Notes: generated by a model from the sequence alone, not told the origin. 64,000 nucleotides of DNA from Leisingera sp. SS27 (GCF_028368855.1 NZ_JAQNCY010000001.1:372001-436000), one strand, 5' to 3'. Counted from the first letter of the stretch, positions 11,506-19,350 are shown. Program-made: numbers and translations.

Positions 11506-12222
11506 ATGACCACGCCATTCGACGAAGAACCCCAACGCCGCCGCGGCCTGTTCGCCAGCCTGCGCGCCTCCTTCTTTACGGGCATCGTCGTGATCGCGCC
11601 GGTGGGGCTTACCATCTGGCTCTTGTGGTCTGTCATGGGCTGGATCGACAGCGTGGTGCTGCCGCTGGTGCCGCACACGTTCCGGCCTGAGCAGTATATC
11701 GGCATCAACCTGCGCGGCGTCGGGCTGATCATCTTCCTGCTGTTCACCATCATCGTCGGCTGGATCGCCAAGGGCATCATCGGCCGCTCGCTTATCACCT
11801 TTGCCGAAAGCCTGGTGGACCGGATGCCGGTCGTGCGCACGGTCTATTCCGGCATCAAGCAGATCTCCGAGACCGTCTTTGCCCAGTCCGAGCGCAGCTT
11901 TGAAAAGGCCTGCCTGGTGCAATACCCGCGCAAGGGCATCTGGGCCATCGGCTTCATCTCCACCCATGCCAAAGGTGAGATTGCCAAGCGCGCGGAAACC
12001 AGCGGCGGGCTGGTCAGCGTCTTTCTCCCAACCACGCCGAACCCCACATCCGGCTTCCTGCTGTTTGTACCGGAGGAGGACGTGATCGAACTGGACATGA
12101 CGGTGGAGGACTCGGCAAAACTGGTGATCTCGGCAGGCCTCGTCTACCCGAACCCCAAGGACCCCACCAAACCAGTGGAGAACGGCAAGAAGCCGAAGGC
12201 CCTGGAAAAAGAAGACGCCTAG
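11506..12222 (+). CDS. DUF502 family membrane protein
   Basis: Protein of 238 residues with two N-terminal membrane segments (about 18-42 and 62-84) and a soluble C-terminal domain. DUF502 features include VRTVYSGIKQISETVF, the block PNPTSGFLLFVPEEDVIELDM near residue 180, and VISAGLVYP near 208. Plants and bacteria share the family (COV-like); its biochemical role is not established. The gene stands alone. Its TAG stop overlaps the stop of the convergent patatin gene (CTAG at 12219-12222). Confidence 0.85.
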   Translation: MTTPFDEEPQRRRGLFASLRASFFTGIVVIAPVGLTIWLLWSVMGWIDSVVLPLVPHTFRPEQYIGINLRGVGLIIFLLFTIIVGWIAKGIIGRSLITFAESLVDRMPVVRTVYSGIKQISETVFAQSERSFEKACLVQYPRKGIWAIGFISTHAKGEIAKRAETSGGLVSVFLPTTPNPTSGFLLFVPEEDVIELDMTVEDSAKLVISAGLVYPNPKDPTKPVENGKKPKALEKEDA

Positions 12223-13247
12223 CCGAACATTGCCGGCAGATCAGCCGACGAACGCACCCCAAGGTTTTCCCGGTTCTGGGTCAGAAACCCCTCTGCCGCA
12301 TCCCGTCCTGCCTGCTTCAGCCGTGCCAGGATCTGCGGCACAGGGAACAGCTTGGTGGTGACCGACAGCTGCGTCATCAGATCGTCATCCGCGATCATAT
12401 GCACCCGCACCTCTTTCATCCGCCCCTGCTGAATGGTGCCATCGGCCAGCAGCCGCTGCACGAAGTTGATCGCCCTGAGCTCCCGCAGCAGCGAGGAGTT
12501 GAAGCTGATCTCGTTCACCCGGTTGCGGATCTGCTGCGGGGTCTTGGGGACCTCCTCCCGCTCCAGCGGGTTGATGTTCACAATCACCACATCCCCCGGC
12601 AGCGCGTCGTGGAACAGCGGAAACAGCGCCGGATTGCCGGTATAGCCGCCGTCCCAATAGGCTTCCATCCTGCCGGTTTCAGGGTCCTCGATCTCCACCG
12701 CCTGGAACAGGTCCGGCAGGCAGGCGGACGCCAGGATGGCATCGGTGCTGATCTCCTCCGCCTCGAAGATGCGGATCTTGCCGGTCCGCACGCAGGTTGC
12801 ACAGATGAACAGCTCCGGCCCTTCGCCTGCACAGACCTCGGCAAAATTGAACGTCTCAACCACCTCGCGCAGCGGGTTCTTGTAGAACGGACCGTAATGA
12901 TAAGGAGAGATCACCTGGCTGAGGCTTTCCAGCGGCGAAAACGGCATCGCCGCCTCCAGCGCGCCAGCCCAGGCCACCGCGTCGAACCGCGTCAGCCAAT
13001 GATTGAACCGCATGTCGCCGACCGCGCCCATCCGCGCCCAGAGCCCGTCCAGCGCAGCCTTGGCACCCGCGCGCCCATCCTGCACCATCCCGGCCTTGAA
13101 CGCAGCGCCGTTCAGCGCGCCGGCTGACGTTCCGGTGATGCCCGCAACCTCGATCTCTTCCTCTTCCAGCAGCCGGTCTAGCACGCCCCAGGTAAAGGCC
13201 CCATGCGCCCCGCCGCCCTGCAGGGCCAGATTAATCCGTGTCACCAC
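12219..13247 (-). CDS. patatin-like phospholipase/acyl hydrolase
   Basis: Serine lipid acyl hydrolase of 342 residues. The catalytic Ser-Asp dyad is present: GTSAG with Ser41 and DGG with Asp199 (EAYWDGGYTGN). The oxyanion loop is GGGAHGAFTWG at 11-21. No signal peptide, so a cytoplasmic or inner-face role is likely. It follows bdhA on the same strand after a 99-base gap with a strong hairpin. That pairing is frequent in Rhodobacteraceae and may connect it to 3-hydroxybutyrate or polyhydroxybutyrate metabolism; this link is inferred from context only. Confidence 0.9.
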   Translation of the reverse strand: MVTRINLALQGGGAHGAFTWGVLDRLLEEEEIEVAGITGTSAGALNGAAFKAGMVQDGRAGAKAALDGLWARMGAVGDMRFNHWLTRFDAVAWAGALEAAMPFSPLESLSQVISPYHYGPFYKNPLREVVETFNFAEVCAGEGPELFICATCVRTGKIRIFEAEEISTDAILASACLPDLFQAVEIEDPETGRMEAYWDGGYTGNPALFPLFHDALPGDVVIVNINPLEREEVPKTPQQIRNRVNEISFNSSLLRELRAINFVQRLLADGTIQQGRMKEVRVHMIADDDLMTQLSVTTKLFPVPQILARLKQAGRDAAEGFLTQNRENLGVRSSADLPAMFG

Positions 13248-13309
13248 ATGCCACCTGCCAGTTTCACCTTTGTGAAAATACTCCGGGGGTGAATTGCCCC
13301 AAAGGGCAA

Positions 13310-13327
13310 GAGGGGGCCGGCCCCCTC
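13310..13327. repeat. 18-bp perfect palindrome between bdhA and patatin gene
   Basis: GAGGGGGCCGGCCCCCTC is a perfect palindrome. A second small inverted repeat (TTGCCC/GGGCAA) lies just to its left at 13294-13309. Together they could stabilise or partly terminate the bdhA message before the downstream lipase gene. Confidence 0.6.
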
Positions 13328-13346
13328 CCGCCGTTTCCCCGAAAGC

Positions 13347-14120
13347 CTACAGCGCGGTCCAGCCGCCGTCGACGCTGATGGTGGTGCCGGTAATCTGCGC
13401 CGCCGCGTCCGAACACAGGAACACGGCAGTGCCGCCCAGCTGCTCCACCGTTGCGAACTCGCGGCTCGGCTGGCGCTCCAGCATCACCTTCTTGATCACC
13501 TCTTCCCGGCCCATGCCGTATTTCTCCATGGTGTCGGGGATCTGCGCCTCCACCAGCGGTGTCAGCACATAGCCCGGGCAGATCGCATTGCAGGTGATCG
13601 GCTCCTCAGCGGTTTCCAGCGCCACTGTCTTGGTCATGCCGACCACGCCGTGCTTGGCGGCCACATAGGCGGCTTTGTAGGGCGAGGCGGTCAGCCCATG
13701 CGCTGACGCAATATTTACGATCCTTCCCCAGCCTGCTGCGCGCATCTTCGGCAGCGCCGCCGCCATGGTGTGGAAGTTCGAATTCATGTTGATGGCGATG
13801 ATGGCATCCCACTTTTCCTGCGGAAACGAGTCGATTGGCGACACATGCTGGATGCCGGCATTATTGATCAGGATATCGCAGGCCCCGGCCTTTTCGATCA
13901 GCGCCCGGCAGTCGGCGCCCTTGGACATATCGGCCTGCACGTACTGGGCCTTGACGCTGAACTCACGGGCGAGTTCAGCTGCCAGCGCGTGATCCTCCTC
14001 CCGGTCGGTAAAGGAGTTGAGCACCACATTGGCCCCTGCGCGTGCCAGCTCTCGGGCCACCCCCAGGCCAATCCCTGAATTCGATCCGGTGATAACGGCG
14101 GTCTTGCCTTGCAATGTCAT
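13347..14120 (-). CDS. bdhA: 3-hydroxybutyrate dehydrogenase
   Basis: Short-chain dehydrogenase that interconverts 3-hydroxybutyrate and acetoacetate with NAD, the last step of polyhydroxybutyrate breakdown. Length is 257 residues. The cofactor motif TGSNSGIG is at 11-18, NNAG at 86-89, and the catalytic Ser139, Tyr152 and Lys156 are in NIASAHG and YVAAK. The C-terminal QITGTTISVDGGWTAL is the usual BdhA ending. The message may start near 14360 and pass a conditional terminator, or start within 14121-14256, where a PhaR-like site lies. Confidence 0.93.
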   Translation of the reverse strand: MTLQGKTAVITGSNSGIGLGVARELARAGANVVLNSFTDREEDHALAAELAREFSVKAQYVQADMSKGADCRALIEKAGACDILINNAGIQHVSPIDSFPQEKWDAIIAINMNSNFHTMAAALPKMRAAGWGRIVNIASAHGLTASPYKAAYVAAKHGVVGMTKTVALETAEEPITCNAICPGYVLTPLVEAQIPDTMEKYGMGREEVIKKVMLERQPSREFATVEQLGGTAVFLCSDAAAQITGTTISVDGGWTAL

Positions 14121-14166
14121 CGCACCCTGCCCCTTGGCTGATTGAAACTGCCGCTACTGTGCCATG

Positions 14167-14178
14167 CTGCAAATGCAA
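14167..14178. promoter_or_regulatory. candidate PhaR-like operator upstream of bdhA
   Basis: CTGC-AAAT-GCAA lies about 47 bases upstream of the bdhA start. It matches the CTGC-N3/4-GCAG pattern described for the polyhydroxybutyrate repressor PhaR in related genera at 7 of 8 defined bases. The match is short, so the call is tentative. Confidence 0.3.
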
Positions 14179-14256
14179 AAGAAACGCGTAAGACTACGGA
14201 TGCCGCAAAGGTCATTCCTGCTATTTTCACCGCTCGCAAATGAGAGAAACGGGCAG

Positions 14257-14330
14257 AAAAAAACGCCCGCACAAGGCGGGCGTTAGTTATTGAGGCAGGT
14301 TTCATACAGGCAAGAAACCTATCGAGCAGT
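14257..14330 (-). ncRNA. candidate small RNA (or bdhA leader attenuator)
   Basis: A compact RNA unit with no protein gene. Reading the minus strand, a near-consensus sigma-70 promoter is followed by about 74 bases. These contain a first hairpin (AGGTTTC/GAAACCT, 14301-14324 region) and then a terminator with a 9-pair stem (14262-14270 with 14276-14284, loop of 5) and seven Ts (14257-14263). The next minus-strand gene, bdhA, begins 137 bases later. The element is therefore either a stand-alone small RNA or a terminated leader of bdhA. It does not match a family I can name. The rest of the 319-base gap (14121-14439) holds a PhaR-like site and a hairpin at 14392-14406; I see nothing else. Confidence 0.6.
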
Positions 14331-14336
14331 GATCCC

Positions 14337-14365
14337 TTTATAAGCAATTTCCGGCTTTCGTCCAA
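14337..14365 (-). promoter_or_regulatory. sigma-70-type promoter for the candidate small RNA
   Basis: TTGGAC (14365-14360), a 17-base spacer, then TATAAA (14342-14337) on the minus strand. This is the best-looking housekeeping promoter in the window. Transcription would begin near 14330. Confidence 0.6.
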
Positions 14366-14439
14366 GCTAAAAGTTTGAAAAGACGAAAAAGCGCACGTAG
14401 CGTGCGGAGGCAAGAAAATAAGGGCAGAGCGGGATTGTT

Positions 14440-16263
14440 GTGAATCAGCGAAAAGAAAATTTCCGGACTCTTCGCGCGGCACTGGCTGGAATCACCCTGG
14501 CAGTTACCGCGAATTATGCGCTGGCAGAATCGGCCCATGGCATAGCTATGTACGGCGACCCCGCACTGCCACCGGATTTTGTGTCTTTACCCTATGCGAA
14601 CCCGGACGCGCCGAAAGGCGGCAAAGTTGTGTTCGGCAACACCGGAGGCTTTGACAGCCTCAACCCGTTCACCCTCAAGGGGACCACTCCGTGGCAGCTG
14701 AGGTTCTGGGGATACGAGAGCCTGATGGGCCGTTCCTGGGACGAACCGTTCACCCTTTACGGTCTTCTGGCCGAATCGATTGAGGTGCCGGAGGACCGGT
14801 CCTGGGTCGAATTCACCCTGCGGCAGGAGGCCCGATTCTCGGACGGAAGCCCGGTGACCGTCGACGATGTGATCTGGTCCTACGAGACATTGGGCACCAA
14901 AGGCCATCCGCGTTACCGCGGATTTTGGACCAAGGTGGAGACCATCGAACAGACCGGGCCGCGCAGCCTGCGGCTGACCTTCAACGTCGAGGACCGCGAG
15001 CTGGCGCTGATCGCCGGCTTGCGCCCGATCCTTCAGAAGGCGCAGTGGGAGGGACTGGAATTCAACTCCGATGAAATCAATGGCGCACCCGTTGGGACTG
15101 GAGCTTATGTGGTCAATGCCTATGAGCCCGGCCGCTTTGTCACCCTCACCCGCAACCCGGACTATTGGGGCAAGGACCTGCCCCTGCGCCTCGGCACCCA
15201 GAACTTTGATGAGCTGCGCATCGACTTCTTCGGCGATGAAACCGTGCTGTTCGAGGCCTTCAAGGCGGGCGAGCTGAGCGCGGTGCGCGAGTTCAATGCC
15301 GACAAATGGGACAGTGTTTACAGATTCCCGGCGATCAACCGCGGCGACGTTGTCAAAAGCGAGATCCCGCATCAGCGCCCTTCCGGCATGACCGGGCTGG
15401 TGATGAACACCCGCCGCGCACCGCTGGACGACTGGCGCGTGCGCGAGGCACTGCTGCTGGCCTTTAACTTCGAGTACATCAACGGCACGGTGACCGGCGG
15501 CACCCAACAGCGTATCTCCTCTTATTTCTCCGGCTCGGTTCTGGGCATGCGCCCCGGCCCGGCAAAGAGCAAGGTGCGGTCTTTGCTGGATCCCTTTGCG
15601 GACGGCCTGCTGCCCGGCACGCTGGAGGGTTACACCCTACCCCAGGGCGACGGCAGCAAACGCAACAGAGGCAACCTGCGCAAGGCGATGAAACTGCTGG
15701 CTGACGCCGGCTGGACCGTGACCGATGGGGTGCTGCGCAATGGGGAGGGTACCGCGCTGGACCTCAGCGTGCTGATCCGCCAGGGCGACGGCGAGATGAA
15801 GACGGTCACAGAAATTTACGCCCGCGCGCTGGAGCGGCTGGGCATCACCCTGACGGCTGAGACCGTGGACAACGCGCAATATGCCGAACGGGAGAACGCC
15901 TATGACTTTGATCTCACCCGGTTCCGCCGGGAACTATCGCTGAGCCCCGGCAACGAGCAGCGGTACTACTGGGGCAGCGACGGCGTGGATCAGCCCGGCA
16001 GCCGCAACCTGATGGGCATGGACAGTCCGGCGGCGGAGGCGATGATTGACGCCATGCTGACCGCTACGGAGCCTGAGGATTTCACGGCCGCGGTTCGGGC
16101 GCTGGACCGGGTGCTGACCGCCGGGCGCTATGTCATTCCATTCTGGAGCTTTGACACCGGCCGCATCGCCCACATCAAGGAGATGCGCTTCCCGGAGAAC
16201 CTGCCGATTTATGGCGACCGCACCGGGTTCATGCCGGACGTTTGGTGGTATCAGCAAGACTGA
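14440..16263 (+). CDS. ABC transporter substrate-binding protein, family 5 (YejA-like)
   Basis: Periplasmic solute-binding protein of 607 residues for peptide-type ABC importers. A signal peptide of about 29 residues ends near NYALAES. HGIAMYGDPALPPDF and YANPDAPKGGKVVFGNTG are typical of the YejA/microcin C subgroup, which binds oligopeptides. The start is GTG 14440; a stop at 14419 leaves no other good choice, and the ribosome site is weak. No permease or ATPase gene is adjacent, so it is an orphan binding protein that must use a transporter encoded elsewhere. A hairpin at 14392-14406 lies in its leader. Confidence 0.93.
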   Translation: MNQRKENFRTLRAALAGITLAVTANYALAESAHGIAMYGDPALPPDFVSLPYANPDAPKGGKVVFGNTGGFDSLNPFTLKGTTPWQLRFWGYESLMGRSWDEPFTLYGLLAESIEVPEDRSWVEFTLRQEARFSDGSPVTVDDVIWSYETLGTKGHPRYRGFWTKVETIEQTGPRSLRLTFNVEDRELALIAGLRPILQKAQWEGLEFNSDEINGAPVGTGAYVVNAYEPGRFVTLTRNPDYWGKDLPLRLGTQNFDELRIDFFGDETVLFEAFKAGELSAVREFNADKWDSVYRFPAINRGDVVKSEIPHQRPSGMTGLVMNTRRAPLDDWRVREALLLAFNFEYINGTVTGGTQQRISSYFSGSVLGMRPGPAKSKVRSLLDPFADGLLPGTLEGYTLPQGDGSKRNRGNLRKAMKLLADAGWTVTDGVLRNGEGTALDLSVLIRQGDGEMKTVTEIYARALERLGITLTAETVDNAQYAERENAYDFDLTRFRRELSLSPGNEQRYYWGSDGVDQPGSRNLMGMDSPAAEAMIDAMLTATEPEDFTAAVRALDRVLTAGRYVIPFWSFDTGRIAHIKEMRFPENLPIYGDRTGFMPDVWWYQQD

Positions 16264-16299
16264 CTGCGCAGGAAGGTTCTGCGCGCAACACCAAGTCTG

Positions 16300-16345
16300 T
16301 TGACAGCCGCAGACTATTTCCATATTTCACGAAATATGGAAATAG
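16300..16345 (+). promoter_or_regulatory. ars promoter with 14-4-14 palindromic operator over the start codon
   Basis: TTGACA (16300-16305) is followed after 17 bases by TATTTC (16323-16328). A palindrome with two perfect 14-base arms (16314-16327 and 16332-16345, spacer CACG) covers the -10 region, the expected start site near 16335 and the ATG at 16336. It fits an ArsR/SmtB-type operator. It also implies a leaderless message, since no ribosome site precedes the ATG. Confidence 0.75.
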
Positions 16346-17169
16346 AACTATCGGAAAAACTCGCCGCTTTGGCGCACCCGAACCGGCTGGCACTGTTCCG
16401 GCTGCTGATGCGGCGCTACCCGGATGGCGTGCCGGCAGGCGAGATTGCGCAAGCGCTGGAGTTCAAGGCCAATACCGCGTCTTCCTATCTGTCAGCCCTG
16501 AAAAACGCTGGCCTGATCACCCAACAGCGCTGCGGCACCTCTTTGATTTATGCTGCGGACCTGCCTGGCCTGCGAGGCATGTTCGACGGCCTGCTATCCG
16601 GCTGCTGCCGAAACAGGCCCGATATCTGCGCCTCTGTCACCGGGGTAGAAAAGATTTTGCCGACAACCGAACGTCCGTTTGATGTCCTGTTCGTCTGCAC
16701 TGGCAACTCTGCCCGGTCCCTGTTGGCCGAAGCCATACTGAACCAGGAAGGCGGCGGCAGGTTTCGCGCTTTCTCTGCAGGAACCCGGCCCTCGACAGGG
16801 CCTCACCCGGAGGTGATATTGCTGCTGCAGGCCAAGGGTATTGATACCGGCAGCCTGCGTTCCAAGGACCTGGAACAGTTTTCCGTGCAGGACGCGCCGC
16901 AGATGGATTTCATCTTCACCGTCTGCGACCACGCCGCCAATGAGGAATGCCCGGCCTGGCCCGGCCAGCCGATGAGCGCCCACTGGGGCCTCGCCGATCC
17001 GGTCAAAGCCGAAGGTACCGACGCCGAACGCCGCCTTGCCTTCCAGCAGGCCTATGGTCTGCTCAGAAACCGGATCAAGGCGTTTGCATCACTGCCTTTT
17101 GAAACCCTCGACCGCATGTCGCTGCAGCACCGGCTTGACGGCATCGGCCAACTGAATTCATCCGACTGA
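16336..17169 (+). CDS. ArsR repressor fused to thioredoxin-type arsenate reductase
   Basis: Two-domain protein of 277 residues from ATG 16336. Residues 1-100 are an ArsR winged helix (LAALAHPNRLALFRLL, then the recognition-helix region NTASSYLSALKNAGLI). They end in Cys90, Cys91 and Cys98, plausible arsenite ligands. Residues 115-277 are a low-molecular-weight-phosphatase arsenate reductase with P-loop CTGNSARS (Cys121 to Ser128) and a second Cys pair in VCDHAANEEC. A TTG at 16300 would add 12 residues, but it is the promoter's -35 box. It probably represses its own operon until arsenite binds, while its other domain makes arsenite. Confidence 0.88.
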   Translation: MEIELSEKLAALAHPNRLALFRLLMRRYPDGVPAGEIAQALEFKANTASSYLSALKNAGLITQQRCGTSLIYAADLPGLRGMFDGLLSGCCRNRPDICASVTGVEKILPTTERPFDVLFVCTGNSARSLLAEAILNQEGGGRFRAFSAGTRPSTGPHPEVILLLQAKGIDTGSLRSKDLEQFSVQDAPQMDFIFTVCDHAANEECPAWPGQPMSAHWGLADPVKAEGTDAERRLAFQQAYGLLRNRIKAFASLPFETLDRMSLQHRLDGIGQLNSSD

Positions 17170-17191
17170 AACGAAAGCACGGACATACAAA

Positions 17192-17668
17192 ATGAACATT
17201 CTGGTCCTCTGCACCGGCAATTCCGCGCGCTCCATCCTGCTGGAGTCGATTTTCAACACTCTGGGCGCAGGCCGCACCCGCGCCTTTTCGGCGGGCTCAA
17301 GCCCTACCGGAAAGGTGCATCCGCAGTCGCTGACGCTGCTGGGGGAATTGGGCCATGACACCGTCGGCGCGCGCTCCAAGAGCTGGGACGAATTTGCAGG
17401 CGCCGATGCGCCGGAGATGGATATGGTGATTACCGTCTGCGACTCCGCCGCCGGTGAAACCTGCCCGGTCTGGCCCGGCGCTCCGGTGCGCGCCCATTGG
17501 GGAGTTGAAGATCCGGCGGCAGCAGATCAACCGGAGTGGGACAAGGCATTCCGCACAGCCTATTTCACGCTGGAAAAGCGCGCCAAGGCGCTGCTTGAAC
17601 TGCCGATTGAAACCATGTCCTCCACCGATCTCTCTCAGCAGCTCAAGCGGATCGGAGAGATCGCATGA
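17192..17668 (+). CDS. arsC: arsenate reductase, low-molecular-weight phosphatase type
   Basis: Reduces arsenate to arsenite using a Cys cascade regenerated by thioredoxin. The 158-residue single-domain protein has the P-loop LCTGNSARS starting at Cys7, FSAGSSP near residue 32, and the redox Cys pair in VCDSAAGETC near 80-88. The Asp-Pro loop is HWGVEDP. It is clearly diverged from the ArsC domain of the upstream fusion, so the operon has two intact reductases. It starts 22 bases after the fusion gene, and its stop overlaps the aquaporin start by 4 bases. Confidence 0.93.
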   Translation: MNILVLCTGNSARSILLESIFNTLGAGRTRAFSAGSSPTGKVHPQSLTLLGELGHDTVGARSKSWDEFAGADAPEMDMVITVCDSAAGETCPVWPGAPVRAHWGVEDPAAADQPEWDKAFRTAYFTLEKRAKALLELPIETMSSTDLSQQLKRIGEIA

Positions 17669-18321
17669 CCGCGCAAAAACTGCTGGCTGAAGGGCTGGGC
17701 ACCGCCATGCTGCTGATCGGCGTCGTCGGTTCCGGCATCATGGCCGAGACGCTGGCGGCTGGAAACGTGGCCCTGGCGCTCTTGGCCAATGCGGTTGCCA
17801 CCGGCTGTATGCTCTATGCCATCATCACCACCCTTGGCCCCGTATCCGGCGCCCATTTCAATCCGGCTGTGACGCTGGCCTTTGCCCTACGCGGCGAGCA
17901 TGCCTGGAGCGCTGTCACCCCTTATGTCCTGGTTCAGATCGGCGGCGGCATCCTCGGCGTCTGGGCCTGCCATGTGATGTTCGACCTTGCAATCCTGCAA
18001 AGCTCGGCCACGATGCACCGCAGCGGCACCGCGCAGTGGTTTTCCGAGATCCTGGCCACATTCGGCCTCTTGTTCGTGATCTTCGGCGGCTTGCGCTCAA
18101 GACCCGAAGCAGTGCCTGCACTGGTCGGGCTCTATATCACGGGCGCCTATTGGTTTACCTCCTCGACCAGCTTCGCCAACCCCGCCGTTACCATCGCCCG
18201 CGGCTTCAGCGACACCTTTGCAGGCATCTACCCCGGCCACATACCAATGTTCATCCTGATGCAGCTGATCGCGGTTGGAATTGGCCACCTCGTGCTGCCA
18301 AGGCTGTTTGCACCACGCTGA
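17665..18321 (+). CDS. aqpS: aquaglyceroporin, probable arsenite exit channel (AqpS-like)
   Basis: MIP-family channel of 218 residues with six membrane segments and both asparagine motifs: GAHFNPAVTLAF near residue 53 and FANPAVTIARG near 170. The selectivity-filter Arg follows the second motif. Its place directly after two arsenate reductases, with a 4-base overlap, matches the Sinorhizobium-type route in which arsenite leaves through an aquaglyceroporin down its gradient. There is no arsB or acr3 pump gene here. The name by analogy is confident for family and moderate for substrate. Confidence 0.88.
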   Translation: MTAQKLLAEGLGTAMLLIGVVGSGIMAETLAAGNVALALLANAVATGCMLYAIITTLGPVSGAHFNPAVTLAFALRGEHAWSAVTPYVLVQIGGGILGVWACHVMFDLAILQSSATMHRSGTAQWFSEILATFGLLFVIFGGLRSRPEAVPALVGLYITGAYWFTSSTSFANPAVTIARGFSDTFAGIYPGHIPMFILMQLIAVGIGHLVLPRLFAPR

Positions 18322-18348
18322 CAACCAGCAAAGAACCGCTTACAGATA

Positions 18349-18375
18349 CCGCCCCAGGCCGGCACCTTGGGGCGG
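18349..18375 (+). other. hairpin after the ars operon
   Basis: Eight-pair perfect stem (CCGCCCCA/TGGGGCGG, 18349-18356 with 18368-18375). It lies 27 bases after the aqpS stop and has no T-run, so termination is uncertain. Confidence 0.5.
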
Positions 18376-18451
18376 ACGTTACAAAATCTCACAAAAAGTG
18401 TTAGGATGGGGGTCCGAAAACCATAATCCGTTTGTCAGGGAGTGCCCCCCA

Positions 18452-18682
18452 ATGCCTGTACAAGCAGCAGCTGCCAGCTGGATTGACAGGATGCCCCGCA
18501 TCAAACAGCGCTTTCCTCATCTGAAAGCCAGTAACGCGCCGTCCATACTGGACGACAGGGACAAATTCGTCGCCTATTTGGCACGGACCCATCACCTTAC
18601 CATGAACGAAGCCAAGGAAGAGGTGGACGATTTCCTGTATATCGAAAGCCTGCTGAGAGAGCTGGACGGGCGCAAGCACTAG
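18452..18682 (+). CDS. small uncharacterised acidic-basic helical protein
   Basis: Protein of 76 residues starting at ATG 18452, with AGGGAG about 10 bases upstream. No signal or membrane segment. Short motifs are MPRIKQRFPHLK, DDRDKFVAYLARTHHLT and EAKEEVDDFLYIESLLREL; the last looks like an amphipathic helix. I do not recognise the family. It lies between the arsenic operon and the convergent XRE-cupin regulator, apparently as a single-gene unit. Confidence 0.65.
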   Translation: MPVQAAAASWIDRMPRIKQRFPHLKASNAPSILDDRDKFVAYLARTHHLTMNEAKEEVDDFLYIESLLRELDGRKH

Positions 18683-18691
18683 CCCGGAGCA

Positions 18692-19315
18692 TCAGGCCAG
18701 AGATGTCACCCAGAGGATTGTTGCGTCCTCGGGGCTGACGGAAATCACATTGTGTCCCATTGCCGCGTCATAATAGGCGCTGTCACCGCGGCGCATTTCC
18801 ACCGGTTCATAGAATTCCGTGTAGAGCTTGACCACGCCGGTCAGCACATAGAGGAATTCCTCGCCGTCGTGGCGCACCCACCCATCAAATTCTTCCATCG
18901 ATCGCGCCCGCACCCGTGCACGGTACGGCAGCATCTGCTTGCGCGTCAGCCCGTCAGCCAGCAGTTCGTGTTCATATGTGGCGGTGGCGTGCGCTGAGCC
19001 ATCACCGGATTTGGTGACTGTCATGCGGCCGTTCACCTGGTCCCGCTGCGGCGGTGTGAACAACTGCGGGATCGAAATCTCGAGCCCCTCGGCCAGCTTC
19101 TTCAAAGCCTCGTAAGTCGGTGACATCTGGCCGTTTTCGATCTTGGACAGGGTCGAGCGTGCCAGCCCGGCCTGATTGGCCGCATGTTCCAGCGTCCACT
19201 CCCGCGCTTTTCGCAACTCGCGCACGCGGGCGCCCAGGTCCAGGGGTTCGGCTTGATCGTCGCCGCCGTTCGCGCGGGCGATGGTGATCAGGGATTTCGG
19301 ATCGCGGCTTTTCAT
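18692..19315 (-). CDS. XRE-family regulator with C-terminal cupin domain
   Basis: Transcription factor of 207 residues. Residues 27-83 form a lambda-repressor-type helix-turn-helix (RVRELRKAREWTLEHAANQA, LARSTLSKIENGQMSPTYEAL). Residues about 125-200 form a cupin barrel (HDGEEFLYVLTGVVKLYTEF, then GDSAYYDAAMGHNV) likely to sense a small ligand. Such proteins often control amine, acid or polyamine catabolism. It is divergent from an acyl-CoA ligase gene 64 bases away, the likely target. Its own promoter would give a leaderless message. Confidence 0.92.
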   Translation of the reverse strand: MKSRDPKSLITIARANGGDDQAEPLDLGARVRELRKAREWTLEHAANQAGLARSTLSKIENGQMSPTYEALKKLAEGLEISIPQLFTPPQRDQVNGRMTVTKSGDGSAHATATYEHELLADGLTRKQMLPYRARVRARSMEEFDGWVRHDGEEFLYVLTGVVKLYTEFYEPVEMRRGDSAYYDAAMGHNVISVSPEDATILWVTSLA

Positions 19316-19321
19316 GGGGAC

Positions 19322-19350
19322 TCTATAAGCCGCACCCGCGCGCCTTGCAA
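19322..19350 (-). promoter_or_regulatory. promoter giving a leaderless XRE-cupin message
   Basis: TTGCAA (19350-19345), a 17-base spacer, then TATAGA (19327-19322) on the minus strand. The expected start falls at about 19315, the A of the start codon. Confidence 0.5.

Noticed and set aside
14392-14406. CGCACG-TAG-CGTGCG hairpin as a terminator
   Set aside because: On the minus strand it is followed by CTTTTTC, but no gene ends there. It is listed only as part of the binding-protein leader.
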